From the NCBI GenBank assembly GCA_947166515.1, contig CAMVEM010000001.1:1-64000 (forward strand): a DNA stretch of 64,000 nucleotides, given 5' to 3'. Numbering within the stretch: position 1 is the first letter of the stretch; every line of letters starts with the position of its first letter. The DNA comes from an uncultured Clostridia bacterium. GTDB lineage: Bacteria > Bacillota > Clostridia > Oscillospirales > Ruminococcaceae. Of this stretch, positions 17,757 to 25,562 are shown piece after piece. Position numbers and translations under genes: made by a program. The notes below the pieces were generated by a model, which was not told where the DNA came from, ran no database searches, and was given only the letters and a program-made list of their open reading frames with translations.

Positions 17757-20132
17757 TCAAATATCTTCCTCATCAAATCTCACGCATTTAAGCGACGGAT
17801 CGCTGAGGATAAGCTCCGCAAGTTTATCCTCAACATGCTTTACTATTGTCCGGTACATACTGCGGGCGCCGTACTTGTCGCTGTGACCGAGCCGTGCGAG
17901 CTTTTTCACCGCGCTGTCGGTAACTTCAAGCTCTATGCCGCGCTCCGAAACGCGATTTATGAGATCATCAAGCATAATGCGGCAGATCTTCCCGGTTTCC
18001 GCTTCTCCGAGCGGTGAGAATACCGCTGTCTCGTCCACACGGTTGATAAATTCCGGCCGCAAAGCCTTTCTGAGCTCCGCCATTACCGTATCGCTCATCA
18101 AAGCGCCGCTTTCACGGGCAAATCCCACCGGTGCGGAACGCTCCGTCATCTGCCGCGCTCCGATGTTGGTGGTCATTATGACGATACAGTTCTTAACACT
18201 CACTCTTACGCCGTCCGCAGACGTTATATGCCCCTCGTCGAGCACCTGCAGCAGCAGGTCGAGCACGTCCGGATGCGCTTTTTCAATCTCATCAAACAGC
18301 AGCACGCTGTACGGGTGACGCTTTACCGCTCCGATAAGCCTACCGCCGTCCTCATAGCCCACATATCCCGCAGGCGCGCCGATAAGCCCGGAAACACTGT
18401 GTTTTTCCATATATTCCGACATATCGAATCGTATCATCGCGTCTTCCCTGCCAAATAATGCGCAGGTCAGAGCTTTTGACAGTTCCGTCTTTCCGACTCC
18501 GGTAGGTCCCGCAAATATGAAGCTTCCGAGCGGGCGGTCACGCCGCGATATCCCCGCTCTGCTGCGCTTTATCGCCGCCGCCACCGCATGAACGGCATTG
18601 TCCTGTCCGATTATCCGCTGTTTCAGCTCATCTTCAAGGTGAAGAATACGCTCGGCGTCGCTCCTGCCGATCTCAGCCACGCTTATTCCCGTAATATCCG
18701 CTGCGGCGCGGGCGATATCCTCCGCAGTTATAACGCAGGATCTGCATTTGTCCGCGCATTCGGATATCCGCTGCTCATACTGTGCAGCAAGCGCCTTTTC
18801 CTTGTCGCGTATCTCAGCGGCAAGCTCAAAATCCTGCGCGAGGACAGCGTTCTCCTTTTCCCCAGACAGCTTTTCGATGCGCTTTTTCAGCTCCGCAGAA
18901 CCGTCATTATCCGGGCATTCCGCAAGCCGCGCTGCCGAGCAGCTCTCATCTATCAGATCGATCGCCTTGTCGGGGAGCCTTCTGTCCTCAATATACCGCA
19001 CAGAGAGCTTAACAGCCGCTTCTATCGCATCGTCCGACAGCGTGACTCCGTGGTGCTCCTCATATTTTTCTTTGATACCTTTAAGAATATCTATAGCAGC
19101 GCTCTCGTCCGGTTCTTCGACATAAACAGCGCGAAAGCGGCGTGAAAGCGCGGCGTCCTTCTCTATGAAACGCCTGTACTCGTCGGCGGTCGTCGCACCG
19201 ATCACCCTTATCTCGCCGCGCGCGAGAACCGGCTTAAGGATATTCGCTGCGTCGATAGCGCCTTCCGCCGCACCGGCGCCGACTATCGTGTGGATCTCAT
19301 CAACAAACAGTATCGTATCCCGGCTTCCGCGCACCTCATCGATCACAGAGCGTATGCGCTCCTCAAAATCTCCGCGGTATTTTGCGCCGGCAACCATAGC
19401 GGCCAGATCAAGGCTGAATATCCGCGCATTTCTGAGCTCTCCGGGAGCCTCTCCGCCTGCGCAGAGAAGCGCTATTCCCTCCGCAATAGCAGTCTTTCCG
19501 ACGCCGCTTTCGCCGATAAGACACGGATTGTTCCTTCTGCGGCGCATCAGTATGCGTACAGCCGCGTTTATCTCGCTGTCACGCGCAATAACCGGGTCGA
19601 TCCTGCCGGCACGCGCCATAGCTGTCAGATCGCGTCCGTAACGCTCTATGGCCGTGCTTCTGTATTCGCGGTCGGGAGCATTCGCTATACCGCAGTTGTG
19701 CGGCGCGGAAGCGCATTCTCTCACGATACGGCCGGTATCTGCGCCAAGCTCTCTGAGGAATACCGCACCGCTGCATTTTTCATCCCCGATGACCGACATC
19801 AGGATATGCTCTGTGCCGGCGAAGTTTTTCCCGCTGCTGCGCGAATCCCTGAACGCGTTGTCAAGTATCTTCCTGCTGCGAGGTGTGATATCCGCGGCAG
19901 TCAGTCGGGTGACAGTCCCTCTGCCTATGACGGTCTCCATTTTGTGAAGGATATCCCTGCCGGTGATGCCATATTTCCACAGAGCAGCATAAGCCGCGCT
20001 GTTTTCCTCGCAGAGCAGGCCGTAGAGAATATGCTCGCTGCCGATATAGGTATGTCCGAGCTCCATTGCAGCTTCGACCGCTTTATTCAGCGCCGAGTTT
20101 GCCTTTTCGGTAAATCCCTTGAATTCTATCAC
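17757..20132 (-). CDS. clpC: ClpC-type AAA+ ATPase
   Basis: Clp-N, two Walker A motifs (GESGVGKTAIAEG; GPTGVGKTELSK), UVR-like linker; GTG start with RBS GGAGG gives VIEFKGFTEKANSALNKAVE (the longer ORF to 20402 is upstream read-through). Confidence 0.95.
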   Translation of the reverse strand: MIEFKGFTEKANSALNKAVEAAMELGHTYIGSEHILYGLLCEENSAAYAALWKYGITGRDILHKMETVIGRGTVTRLTAADITPRSRKILDNAFRDSRSSGKNFAGTEHILMSVIGDEKCSGAVFLRELGADTGRIVRECASAPHNCGIANAPDREYRSTAIERYGRDLTAMARAGRIDPVIARDSEINAAVRILMRRRRNNPCLIGESGVGKTAIAEGIALLCAGGEAPGELRNARIFSLDLAAMVAGAKYRGDFEERIRSVIDEVRGSRDTILFVDEIHTIVGAGAAEGAIDAANILKPVLARGEIRVIGATTADEYRRFIEKDAALSRRFRAVYVEEPDESAAIDILKGIKEKYEEHHGVTLSDDAIEAAVKLSVRYIEDRRLPDKAIDLIDESCSAARLAECPDNDGSAELKKRIEKLSGEKENAVLAQDFELAAEIRDKEKALAAQYEQRISECADKCRSCVITAEDIARAAADITGISVAEIGRSDAERILHLEDELKQRIIGQDNAVHAVAAAIKRSRAGISRRDRPLGSFIFAGPTGVGKTELSKALTCALFGREDAMIRFDMSEYMEKHSVSGLIGAPAGYVGYEDGGRLIGAVKRHPYSVLLFDEIEKAHPDVLDLLLQVLDEGHITSADGVRVSVKNCIVIMTTNIGARQMTERSAPVGFARESGALMSDTVMAELRKALRPEFINRVDETAVFSPLGEAETGKICRIMLDDLINRVSERGIELEVTDSAVKKLARLGHSDKYGARSMYRTIVKHVEDKLAELILSDPSLKCVRFDEEDI

Positions 20133-20412
20133 GATTTTTCCTCCGTATTTGATAAAGATAACGCTTCGCTTTAGAGCAGGGCTCTGCTTTGCCTGCTTTA
20201 TTAGCGCACCTTGTGTGCGCTTTTTGGCGGGCATTCGCTGCATCATGCAGCGACCCAAACCCCAGCGGCTCGCTTCGCGGTAAGATCCCAATGCTCCTGC
20301 ATTTCCCCGGGAAGCACAAACAATAGGGAAAGTCCCGACAAAAACCAATCCTGCTGTACAAGCCAAAATTTTCCTTTGCGGTAACATTTTTCCTTCTGCC
20401 ACATATATTATA

Positions 20413-20430
20413 TTATGAAACGTTTCATAA
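20413..20430. promoter_or_regulatory. 18-bp perfect palindrome, LacI/CcpA-like operator candidate
   Basis: TTATGAAACGTTTCATAA with central CG. Confidence 0.55.
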
Positions 20431-20455
20431 ATAATTAATCAGGAGGAAACATACT

Positions 20456-20605
20456 ATGTGCGGAAATAACAACTGCTCAATAGCGATCATCATCATTCTC
20501 TTGCTTCTCTGCTGCGGAAACGGCGGCGGCATTCTCGGCGGCTGCGGCTGCGGAAACAACGGCTGCGGCAATGACTGCGGCTGCAACAACAACTGCGGAT
20601 GCTGA
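20456..20605 (+). CDS. Cys/Gly/Asn-rich membrane microprotein, 49 aa
   Basis: MCGNNNCSIAIIIILLLLCCGNGGGILGGCGCGNNGCGNDCGCNNNCGC; RBS CAGGAGGAA upstream; hairpin terminator downstream. Confidence 0.8.
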   Translation: MCGNNNCSIAIIIILLLLCCGNGGGILGGCGCGNNGCGNDCGCNNNCGC

Positions 20606-20611
20606 AACAAA

Positions 20612-20641
20612 AAACAAGGGGGCTGAAAAGCTCCCTTGTTT
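20612..20641 (+). terminator. hairpin terminator of microprotein gene
   Basis: AAACAAGGGGGCT-GAAA-AGCTCCCTTGTTT. Confidence 0.8.
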
Positions 20642-20675
20642 CGTTTGCTGAAAAAACACTACCCACACAGAAAAA

Positions 20676-20702
20676 CCCCGCTCCGGAAAACCCGGAACGG
20701 GG
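20676..20702 (-). terminator. terminator downstream of tRNA-Leu (minus strand)
   Basis: Minus: CCCCGTTCCGGGTTTTCCGGAGCGGGGTTTTT. Confidence 0.75.
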
Positions 20703-20723
20703 ACTCGGCGTGGCCGTCGCCAC

Positions 20724-20811
20724 TGGTGCGGATGACGGGACTTGAACCCACATGAAATTGCTTTCACTGGCACCTGAAGCCAGCGCGTCTGCCAATTCCG
20801 CCACATCCGCA
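20724..20811 (-). tRNA. tRNA-Leu (CAG), CCA encoded
   Basis: TGCGGATGTGGCGGAATTGGCAGACGCGCTGGCTTCAGGTGCCAG...GTGGGTTCAAGTCCCGTCATCCGCACCA. Confidence 0.95.
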
Positions 20812-21201
20812 TATCAGCGAAACACTGTAAGAGGTATTATATCATACTTGAACAGAAAAATCAAGTATTTTTTCAAAAAATATTTATTTTGCCCGAGTAA
20901 GGATTTTTTCAACCTGTCATGTATGCAATTTTCATAATAATAAATATTAATAGTATATCCGGCAGCAAGTCAGAATATATCATTATCACCAAACAGCTCG
21001 GTTGAATTCTGATATTTTTATAGCAGACCCGGTTACATTTCGGGCTTCATTTTGCGGTTACAGTTTCCGTATTTTAATTCTTTGCAATTAAATATATCCT
21101 TATTAGTAACCATAGATTGTCAATGTGCAGTAAAAAAAACAATTTCATTTATATAAACCTAATAAATTTAGAATTTTTTGATTATTTTTTTAAAAAAACA
21201 C

Positions 21202-21230
21202 TTGCAATTTCAAATGAAATGAGATATACT
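21202..21230 (+). promoter_or_regulatory. promoter TTGCAA-17-TATACT upstream of pilin cluster
   Basis: TTGCAA 21202-21207; TATACT 21225-21230. Confidence 0.65.
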
Positions 21231-21237
21231 GTAATTA

Positions 21238-21289
21238 CAGAAGAGGGAGAGTCCTCTTCTGAACCGTATATAACCCTGATGGGGTTATA
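21238..21289 (+). promoter_or_regulatory. two tandem hairpins in the pilin 5' leader
   Basis: CAGAAGAGG-GAGAGT-CCTCTTCTG (21238-21261) and TATAACCC-TGATG-GGGTTATA (21269-21289). Confidence 0.7.
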
Positions 21290-21322
21290 ATAAAAAAATT
21301 TTTTACAAAGGAGGAATATACA

Positions 21323-21976
21323 ATGATAAAGTATATTCAGAAGCTCAAGGCTAGAAAGGGCTTCACACTCGTTGAGCTGATAGTTGTTATCGCTATCATC
21401 GGCGTACTCGCAGCTATCCTGATCCCTGTAATGCTTGGCTATGTTACAGACTCTCGTATCACATCTTGTGATACAACAGCTGAACAGCTCAAGAATTCTC
21501 TGAACAACTACATCGCTGACATGGATGCTAAGAACGCTTCCGTTAAGAGAGACAGCACAATCAGAGAAATCCTTCTTACAAGCACAGGTGCAGAAGTAGA
21601 AGGCATCACACTTGACGATACCAACTTAACTGGTGACGATGGACTTCTCACAGACGGCGCTATGAAGTACGGCAACGTTGAAGATGGTTCCAAGTGGGTC
21701 GAAGGTTTCGAGACAAAGATCTACAACGACTATGGCAAGAAGAAATTCACAGCTTGGCTCTATGTTAAGAACGGTCTTACAATAGGCTGCGCTTACTATG
21801 CTGGCGAAGCTGATGCAGAGACTTTTGTTCATCCTGTTGGCGACAACTTCATCTCTGGCAAGTACAGCGGATGGAAGACCGACAAGGACGGTATCGTAGA
21901 GTCTTCTGGTGAAATCGTTGGAACAAACCCGAAGCTCGTTTATGCAGAAGACGACGCTCCTGCAGGTGATGATTAA
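21323..21976 (+). CDS. type IV prepilin-like protein
   Basis: RKGFTLVELIVVIAIIGVLAAILIPVMLGYV class III signal peptide. Confidence 0.9.
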   Translation: MIKYIQKLKARKGFTLVELIVVIAIIGVLAAILIPVMLGYVTDSRITSCDTTAEQLKNSLNNYIADMDAKNASVKRDSTIREILLTSTGAEVEGITLDDTNLTGDDGLLTDGAMKYGNVEDGSKWVEGFETKIYNDYGKKKFTAWLYVKNGLTIGCAYYAGEADAETFVHPVGDNFISGKYSGWKTDKDGIVESSGEIVGTNPKLVYAEDDAPAGDD

Positions 21977-22105
21977 TTCCTTGAACTTCTGAAAAGAAAC
22001 AAACACTATTTTCCCCGGCGGGTATTCCCTCCGGGGAAATAAGTGATTTTAGGGTTTAGTTATCATTAACCTTAAAATGACTTATTTCAAAATCGGATTT
22101 CATAA

Positions 22106-23068
22106 ATGGACAGCGAAAACAAAAAAAACTCCGCAAAATCAGGAATAATAAAAATTTTGATACTTGTGCTGATCTTTGCCGCAATTACAGGTATAATAAT
22201 ATTTGAGCTCTTTTATTTCGGCGTTCTGGGTTATGAGCCCCATTATCTTGACTTGACATCCGATCAGCTCGGGTCTGCGAAAAAGCTTGAAGGCCGAACC
22301 GCTATGGTGACCATTTTCGCAAGTGACAAAAAAAGCAAATGGGACTTCACACAGGAAGAATGTATAGCAAAGCGAAGAAGATTTCTTGACAGCACTAAAG
22401 TCGCGGCGGACTGGCTCATTGAACAGGGAAAGAATTACGACAAAACGCTTGAGTTCTGTTATGCTGCCGATGAAAATGACGAGCTGCTTTATTATGAGCA
22501 TGATTTCGGCGGCATCTGCTTATTCGACACATTTACCCAGAAATTAAGATCTTATAAAGCTCCCGATGAATGGGATTTCATAGAAAACAACATAGACAGT
22601 GAGCTGATAAAAGAAAAGCTTGGCTGCGATAACGTAGCATATTATTTTTACCTTAATTATGGCGAAAATAACAAGTATGGCTGTGCAATGCTCATGGTCA
22701 AGACGATTCCCAATCAGAAGCCCTATGAGATCGTCTGGGCACCTTATCAGCAGAAAGAAAGAATAAAAGATCCCCTGAGCATAGCTCATGAGACTCTTCA
22801 TCTTTTTGGCGCTATAGACCTTTATATTGGGGAAAAAGGATACAATACATTTAACGTTCCGGAGGAGATGCCAGATTACGCAAGAACTCACTGTCCTACG
22901 GATATAATGTATATTTCAGGCGGAATCCTTGACAGAACGATATCATTTGACAAAATTGATGCCGAAATAACCGACATAACAGCATATTATCTCGGCTGGA
23001 CAGAAAAAGCACCTTCAGTTGTCGATTGGTACAGAATGTACCGGAGCCAGTTTGACAGAAAAAAATAA
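22106..23068 (+). CDS. membrane-anchored metzincin-like metalloprotease
   Basis: N-terminal TM; HETLHLFGAID (HExxHxxGxxD, 22787-22819) and downstream CPTDIMYIS Met-turn-like segment. Confidence 0.75.
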   Translation: MDSENKKNSAKSGIIKILILVLIFAAITGIIIFELFYFGVLGYEPHYLDLTSDQLGSAKKLEGRTAMVTIFASDKKSKWDFTQEECIAKRRRFLDSTKVAADWLIEQGKNYDKTLEFCYAADENDELLYYEHDFGGICLFDTFTQKLRSYKAPDEWDFIENNIDSELIKEKLGCDNVAYYFYLNYGENNKYGCAMLMVKTIPNQKPYEIVWAPYQQKERIKDPLSIAHETLHLFGAIDLYIGEKGYNTFNVPEEMPDYARTHCPTDIMYISGGILDRTISFDKIDAEITDITAYYLGWTEKAPSVVDWYRMYRSQFDRKK

Positions 23069-23142
23069 ACGGTTTGGAGAAAAACAACAAAAGCGGGACA
23101 ACGGATTGACCCGCGCGCAAAACAGCAAAGGAGGGCATTGTC

Positions 23143-23916
23143 ATGATCAGATATTTACAGAAATTAAAAAACAAAAAAGCATTTACACTCATTGAAGTGG
23201 TAATTGTCGTAGTTATCATCGGTGTTATTGCTGCAATTCTTATACCTGTATCACTTGGATATGTAACAAGAGCCCGTATTACATCGGCGAACGCTTCCGC
23301 AACTCTTATCAGAAAGAATGTCGAAGCATTCATGATGGATCTGAATTTCAAAGGCGTAGGATTAAAGATCGGAAAAGATAAGATAGCACAAATAATCCTC
23401 ATGATAAAGGACGGCAAATGGACTGCAAAAGCAGAGAGCAAACCATGGGATTATAAAAAGAACAAAAAAATACAAGACAGCGACGGCTCGTATGTCTTCT
23501 ATGATCACAAGAACTGGTGGAAGAGGAGCCAGAATTTTGAACTTACAGACGATATAACCAGAAGTGATCCGAATCATCTGCTTGCGCTCACAAGAGTCGT
23601 GGCTGACGTCCTGGGAGACCTGAAAACCGGAATGGTAATGATATATTTCTGCGACCAGAAATGTGACGGCGTAATCTATATCCCCCAGTGCGATTATATC
23701 TGGCCCGGCACATACGGCGGAGAAGCCGGTACCAAGCGTCCGTGTATAGTAAACAATCCGAGCGATAAAAATCGTCCCGGAATGAAGGAGTACTGGCAGT
23801 ATAAAGGCGTATGGCCTAACGAAGCGGATGAAAAGATATGGCCTACCGGCATGGCCGGCGTTGACAGGGACGGCTTTGTAGTAGGAACAGCACCGGTCAT
23901 AGACCTTAAGGTCTGA
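23143..23916 (+). CDS. type IV prepilin-like protein (Ala at -1)
   Basis: NKKAFTLIEVVIVVVIIGVIAAILIPVSLGYV. Confidence 0.88.
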   Translation: MIRYLQKLKNKKAFTLIEVVIVVVIIGVIAAILIPVSLGYVTRARITSANASATLIRKNVEAFMMDLNFKGVGLKIGKDKIAQIILMIKDGKWTAKAESKPWDYKKNKKIQDSDGSYVFYDHKNWWKRSQNFELTDDITRSDPNHLLALTRVVADVLGDLKTGMVMIYFCDQKCDGVIYIPQCDYIWPGTYGGEAGTKRPCIVNNPSDKNRPGMKEYWQYKGVWPNEADEKIWPTGMAGVDRDGFVVGTAPVIDLKV

Positions 23917-24038
23917 ATTAATGTTTATAAAGGAGTAAAGCGGATCCTTTCCTGCTGCGGCAGGAAGTCGCAATGCGATTTAATTTTTTTAACACCCGCA
24001 ATACTCCTTTTAAAATAAATAAAAGGAGGAACCCAGAA

Positions 24039-24638
24039 ATGTTTTCTTATTTCGCCCGCTTGCGGGCAAAAAAAGGCTTTACGCTGTTTGAACTGATTGT
24101 GGTTATTGCAATAATCGGCATACTCACAGCTATGGTACTGCCGAATTTCCTTTACGACAAACGTCCTTCAATGGGAAGAGCAATGTCAAAGGATCTTTAC
24201 TATAATCTTCAGGATGTTCTTACCAGCGCAAAGATCGCACATCCCAACGAGATCCCGGACGGTGAAAAAGTATATTATTATTTGTCGATCACCAATACCG
24301 GTATGATTACTGCTTCCGGGAGAATTGAGGTGAGCGGAGGTTCATATACCACCAAACCTTATAAAACGGATGACAATGATAAAATTATTTTCCTCGACAG
24401 CAAGGTAAAGTATGCTTTGGAGAATTACACAACCGATAAGGATCAGATGGAAGGAATGCTTTATGTAGCTGTTGACAGCAACTACAGAGTATGTGCAGCA
24501 TATTGGTCCAACGAGGCTTTATCCACAATGCAGAGCTCAACAATACGTGAAAGCTGTGTCCTGACCAGTGGATATTACCTTTGCTCTTATCCTGTGAAGT
24601 ATTGTGAAACTGTCGGCTTGAAATTATTTGACCTGTAA
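24039..24638 (+). CDS. type IV prepilin-like protein
   Basis: AKKGFTLFELIVVIAIIGILTAMVLPNF; start at RBS AAAGGAGGAA. Confidence 0.88.
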   Translation: MFSYFARLRAKKGFTLFELIVVIAIIGILTAMVLPNFLYDKRPSMGRAMSKDLYYNLQDVLTSAKIAHPNEIPDGEKVYYYLSITNTGMITASGRIEVSGGSYTTKPYKTDDNDKIIFLDSKVKYALENYTTDKDQMEGMLYVAVDSNYRVCAAYWSNEALSTMQSSTIRESCVLTSGYYLCSYPVKYCETVGLKLFDL

Positions 24639-24725
24639 TGGTATGTAAATTGCCCCGAAAGCACATTTTCCAAGACTCATAACAAGGATATATGCAGCTT
24701 GGGGATAAAATTGGGTGTTAAAAAA

Positions 24726-25361
24726 ATGAGAAAATTTAATAAAAAAGGTTTTACGCTTGTTGAACTTATAGTTGTAATAACCGTACTGGCAGTTCTTGCT
24801 GCCATACTTGTCCCGATGATGGTAGGGTATATCCTTCATTCCAGGATAGCTGCGGCAAATTCCGGCGCAGGCAGGATCAGGGACAGTATAACTTATTTTC
24901 TGACTCAGGCAGACTGCAAAGGATACGGTATGGGCTTGTCCAAGAGTGTTTCATGCGAACTTGAGATCGTCATTGACGATACCGGAGAATGGCAGATCAC
25001 AGTTTCCGACCCCACTGTTTTCTCGGAGACAGAAGAAATAAAATGGGAATCTACCGGAAGAGCGACTGCTTCGATCGATTTGGGAGGAAGCGCAAACGCA
25101 ACTGAAAGACTTGCATATCATCTTGCATCGACATTCCCGGGTGAACATTTCGGATATGTGAAAACAAGATTTATAGGCGGCGTGTGCGACGCACTTTATT
25201 ACACCAAAGATCAGAACACCGCAGTAGATAATTTCCCCGATTTCGGAGAATACAATGGCTGGGAAGTTCCCGATTTTGAATGGCTCAATGCAGAACAGGG
25301 ACTGTACAATCTCGGTATAGTTGTCGGAACGTCTCCCGTTCTTCCGCTTACTGATGTATAA
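24726..25361 (+). CDS. type IV prepilin-like protein
   Basis: NKKGFTLVELIVVITVLAVLAAILVPMMVGYILHSRIAAAN. Confidence 0.88.
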   Translation: MRKFNKKGFTLVELIVVITVLAVLAAILVPMMVGYILHSRIAAANSGAGRIRDSITYFLTQADCKGYGMGLSKSVSCELEIVIDDTGEWQITVSDPTVFSETEEIKWESTGRATASIDLGGSANATERLAYHLASTFPGEHFGYVKTRFIGGVCDALYYTKDQNTAVDNFPDFGEYNGWEVPDFEWLNAEQGLYNLGIVVGTSPVLPLTDV

Positions 25362-25369
25362 AGATCCTA

Positions 25370-25401
25370 AAAGACCGACATTCAGATGAATGCCGGTCTT
25401 T
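25370..25401. terminator. hairpin terminator after pilin cluster
   Basis: AAAGACCGACATTCAGATGAATGCCGGTCTTT followed by T-rich. Confidence 0.8.
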
Positions 25402-25482
25402 ATTTTTATCCCGACCGGCAGAACATCCGCCTCTGAGTGCCTGTTCCGATAAATGCGGACGGCATAAAAAGCGGTGAAAATA

Positions 25483-25511
25483 TTGACATATCCGTAAAAA
25501 AGTAGTATAAT
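25483..25511 (+). promoter_or_regulatory. consensus promoter TTGACA-17-TATAAT for the ter-like locus
   Basis: TTGACA 25483-25488; TATAAT 25506-25511. Confidence 0.85.
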
Positions 25512-25562
25512 AAAATTTAATGTGACGAAGTATATTCAAAAATGATCCGGAGAGGTCAGACT

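Noticed and set aside
19290-20174. 294-aa plus ORF opposite clpC
   Set aside because: Antisense to a conserved AAA+ ATPase.
20133-20402. N-terminal 90-aa extension of the ClpC ORF
   Set aside because: Sequence is hairpin-rich repeat-like; GTG at 20132 with GGAGG RBS gives the canonical ClpC start.
20477-20812. Minus ORFs across the microprotein and tRNA-Leu
   Set aside because: They translate through a tRNA gene; RBS, codons and terminator support the + strand microprotein instead.
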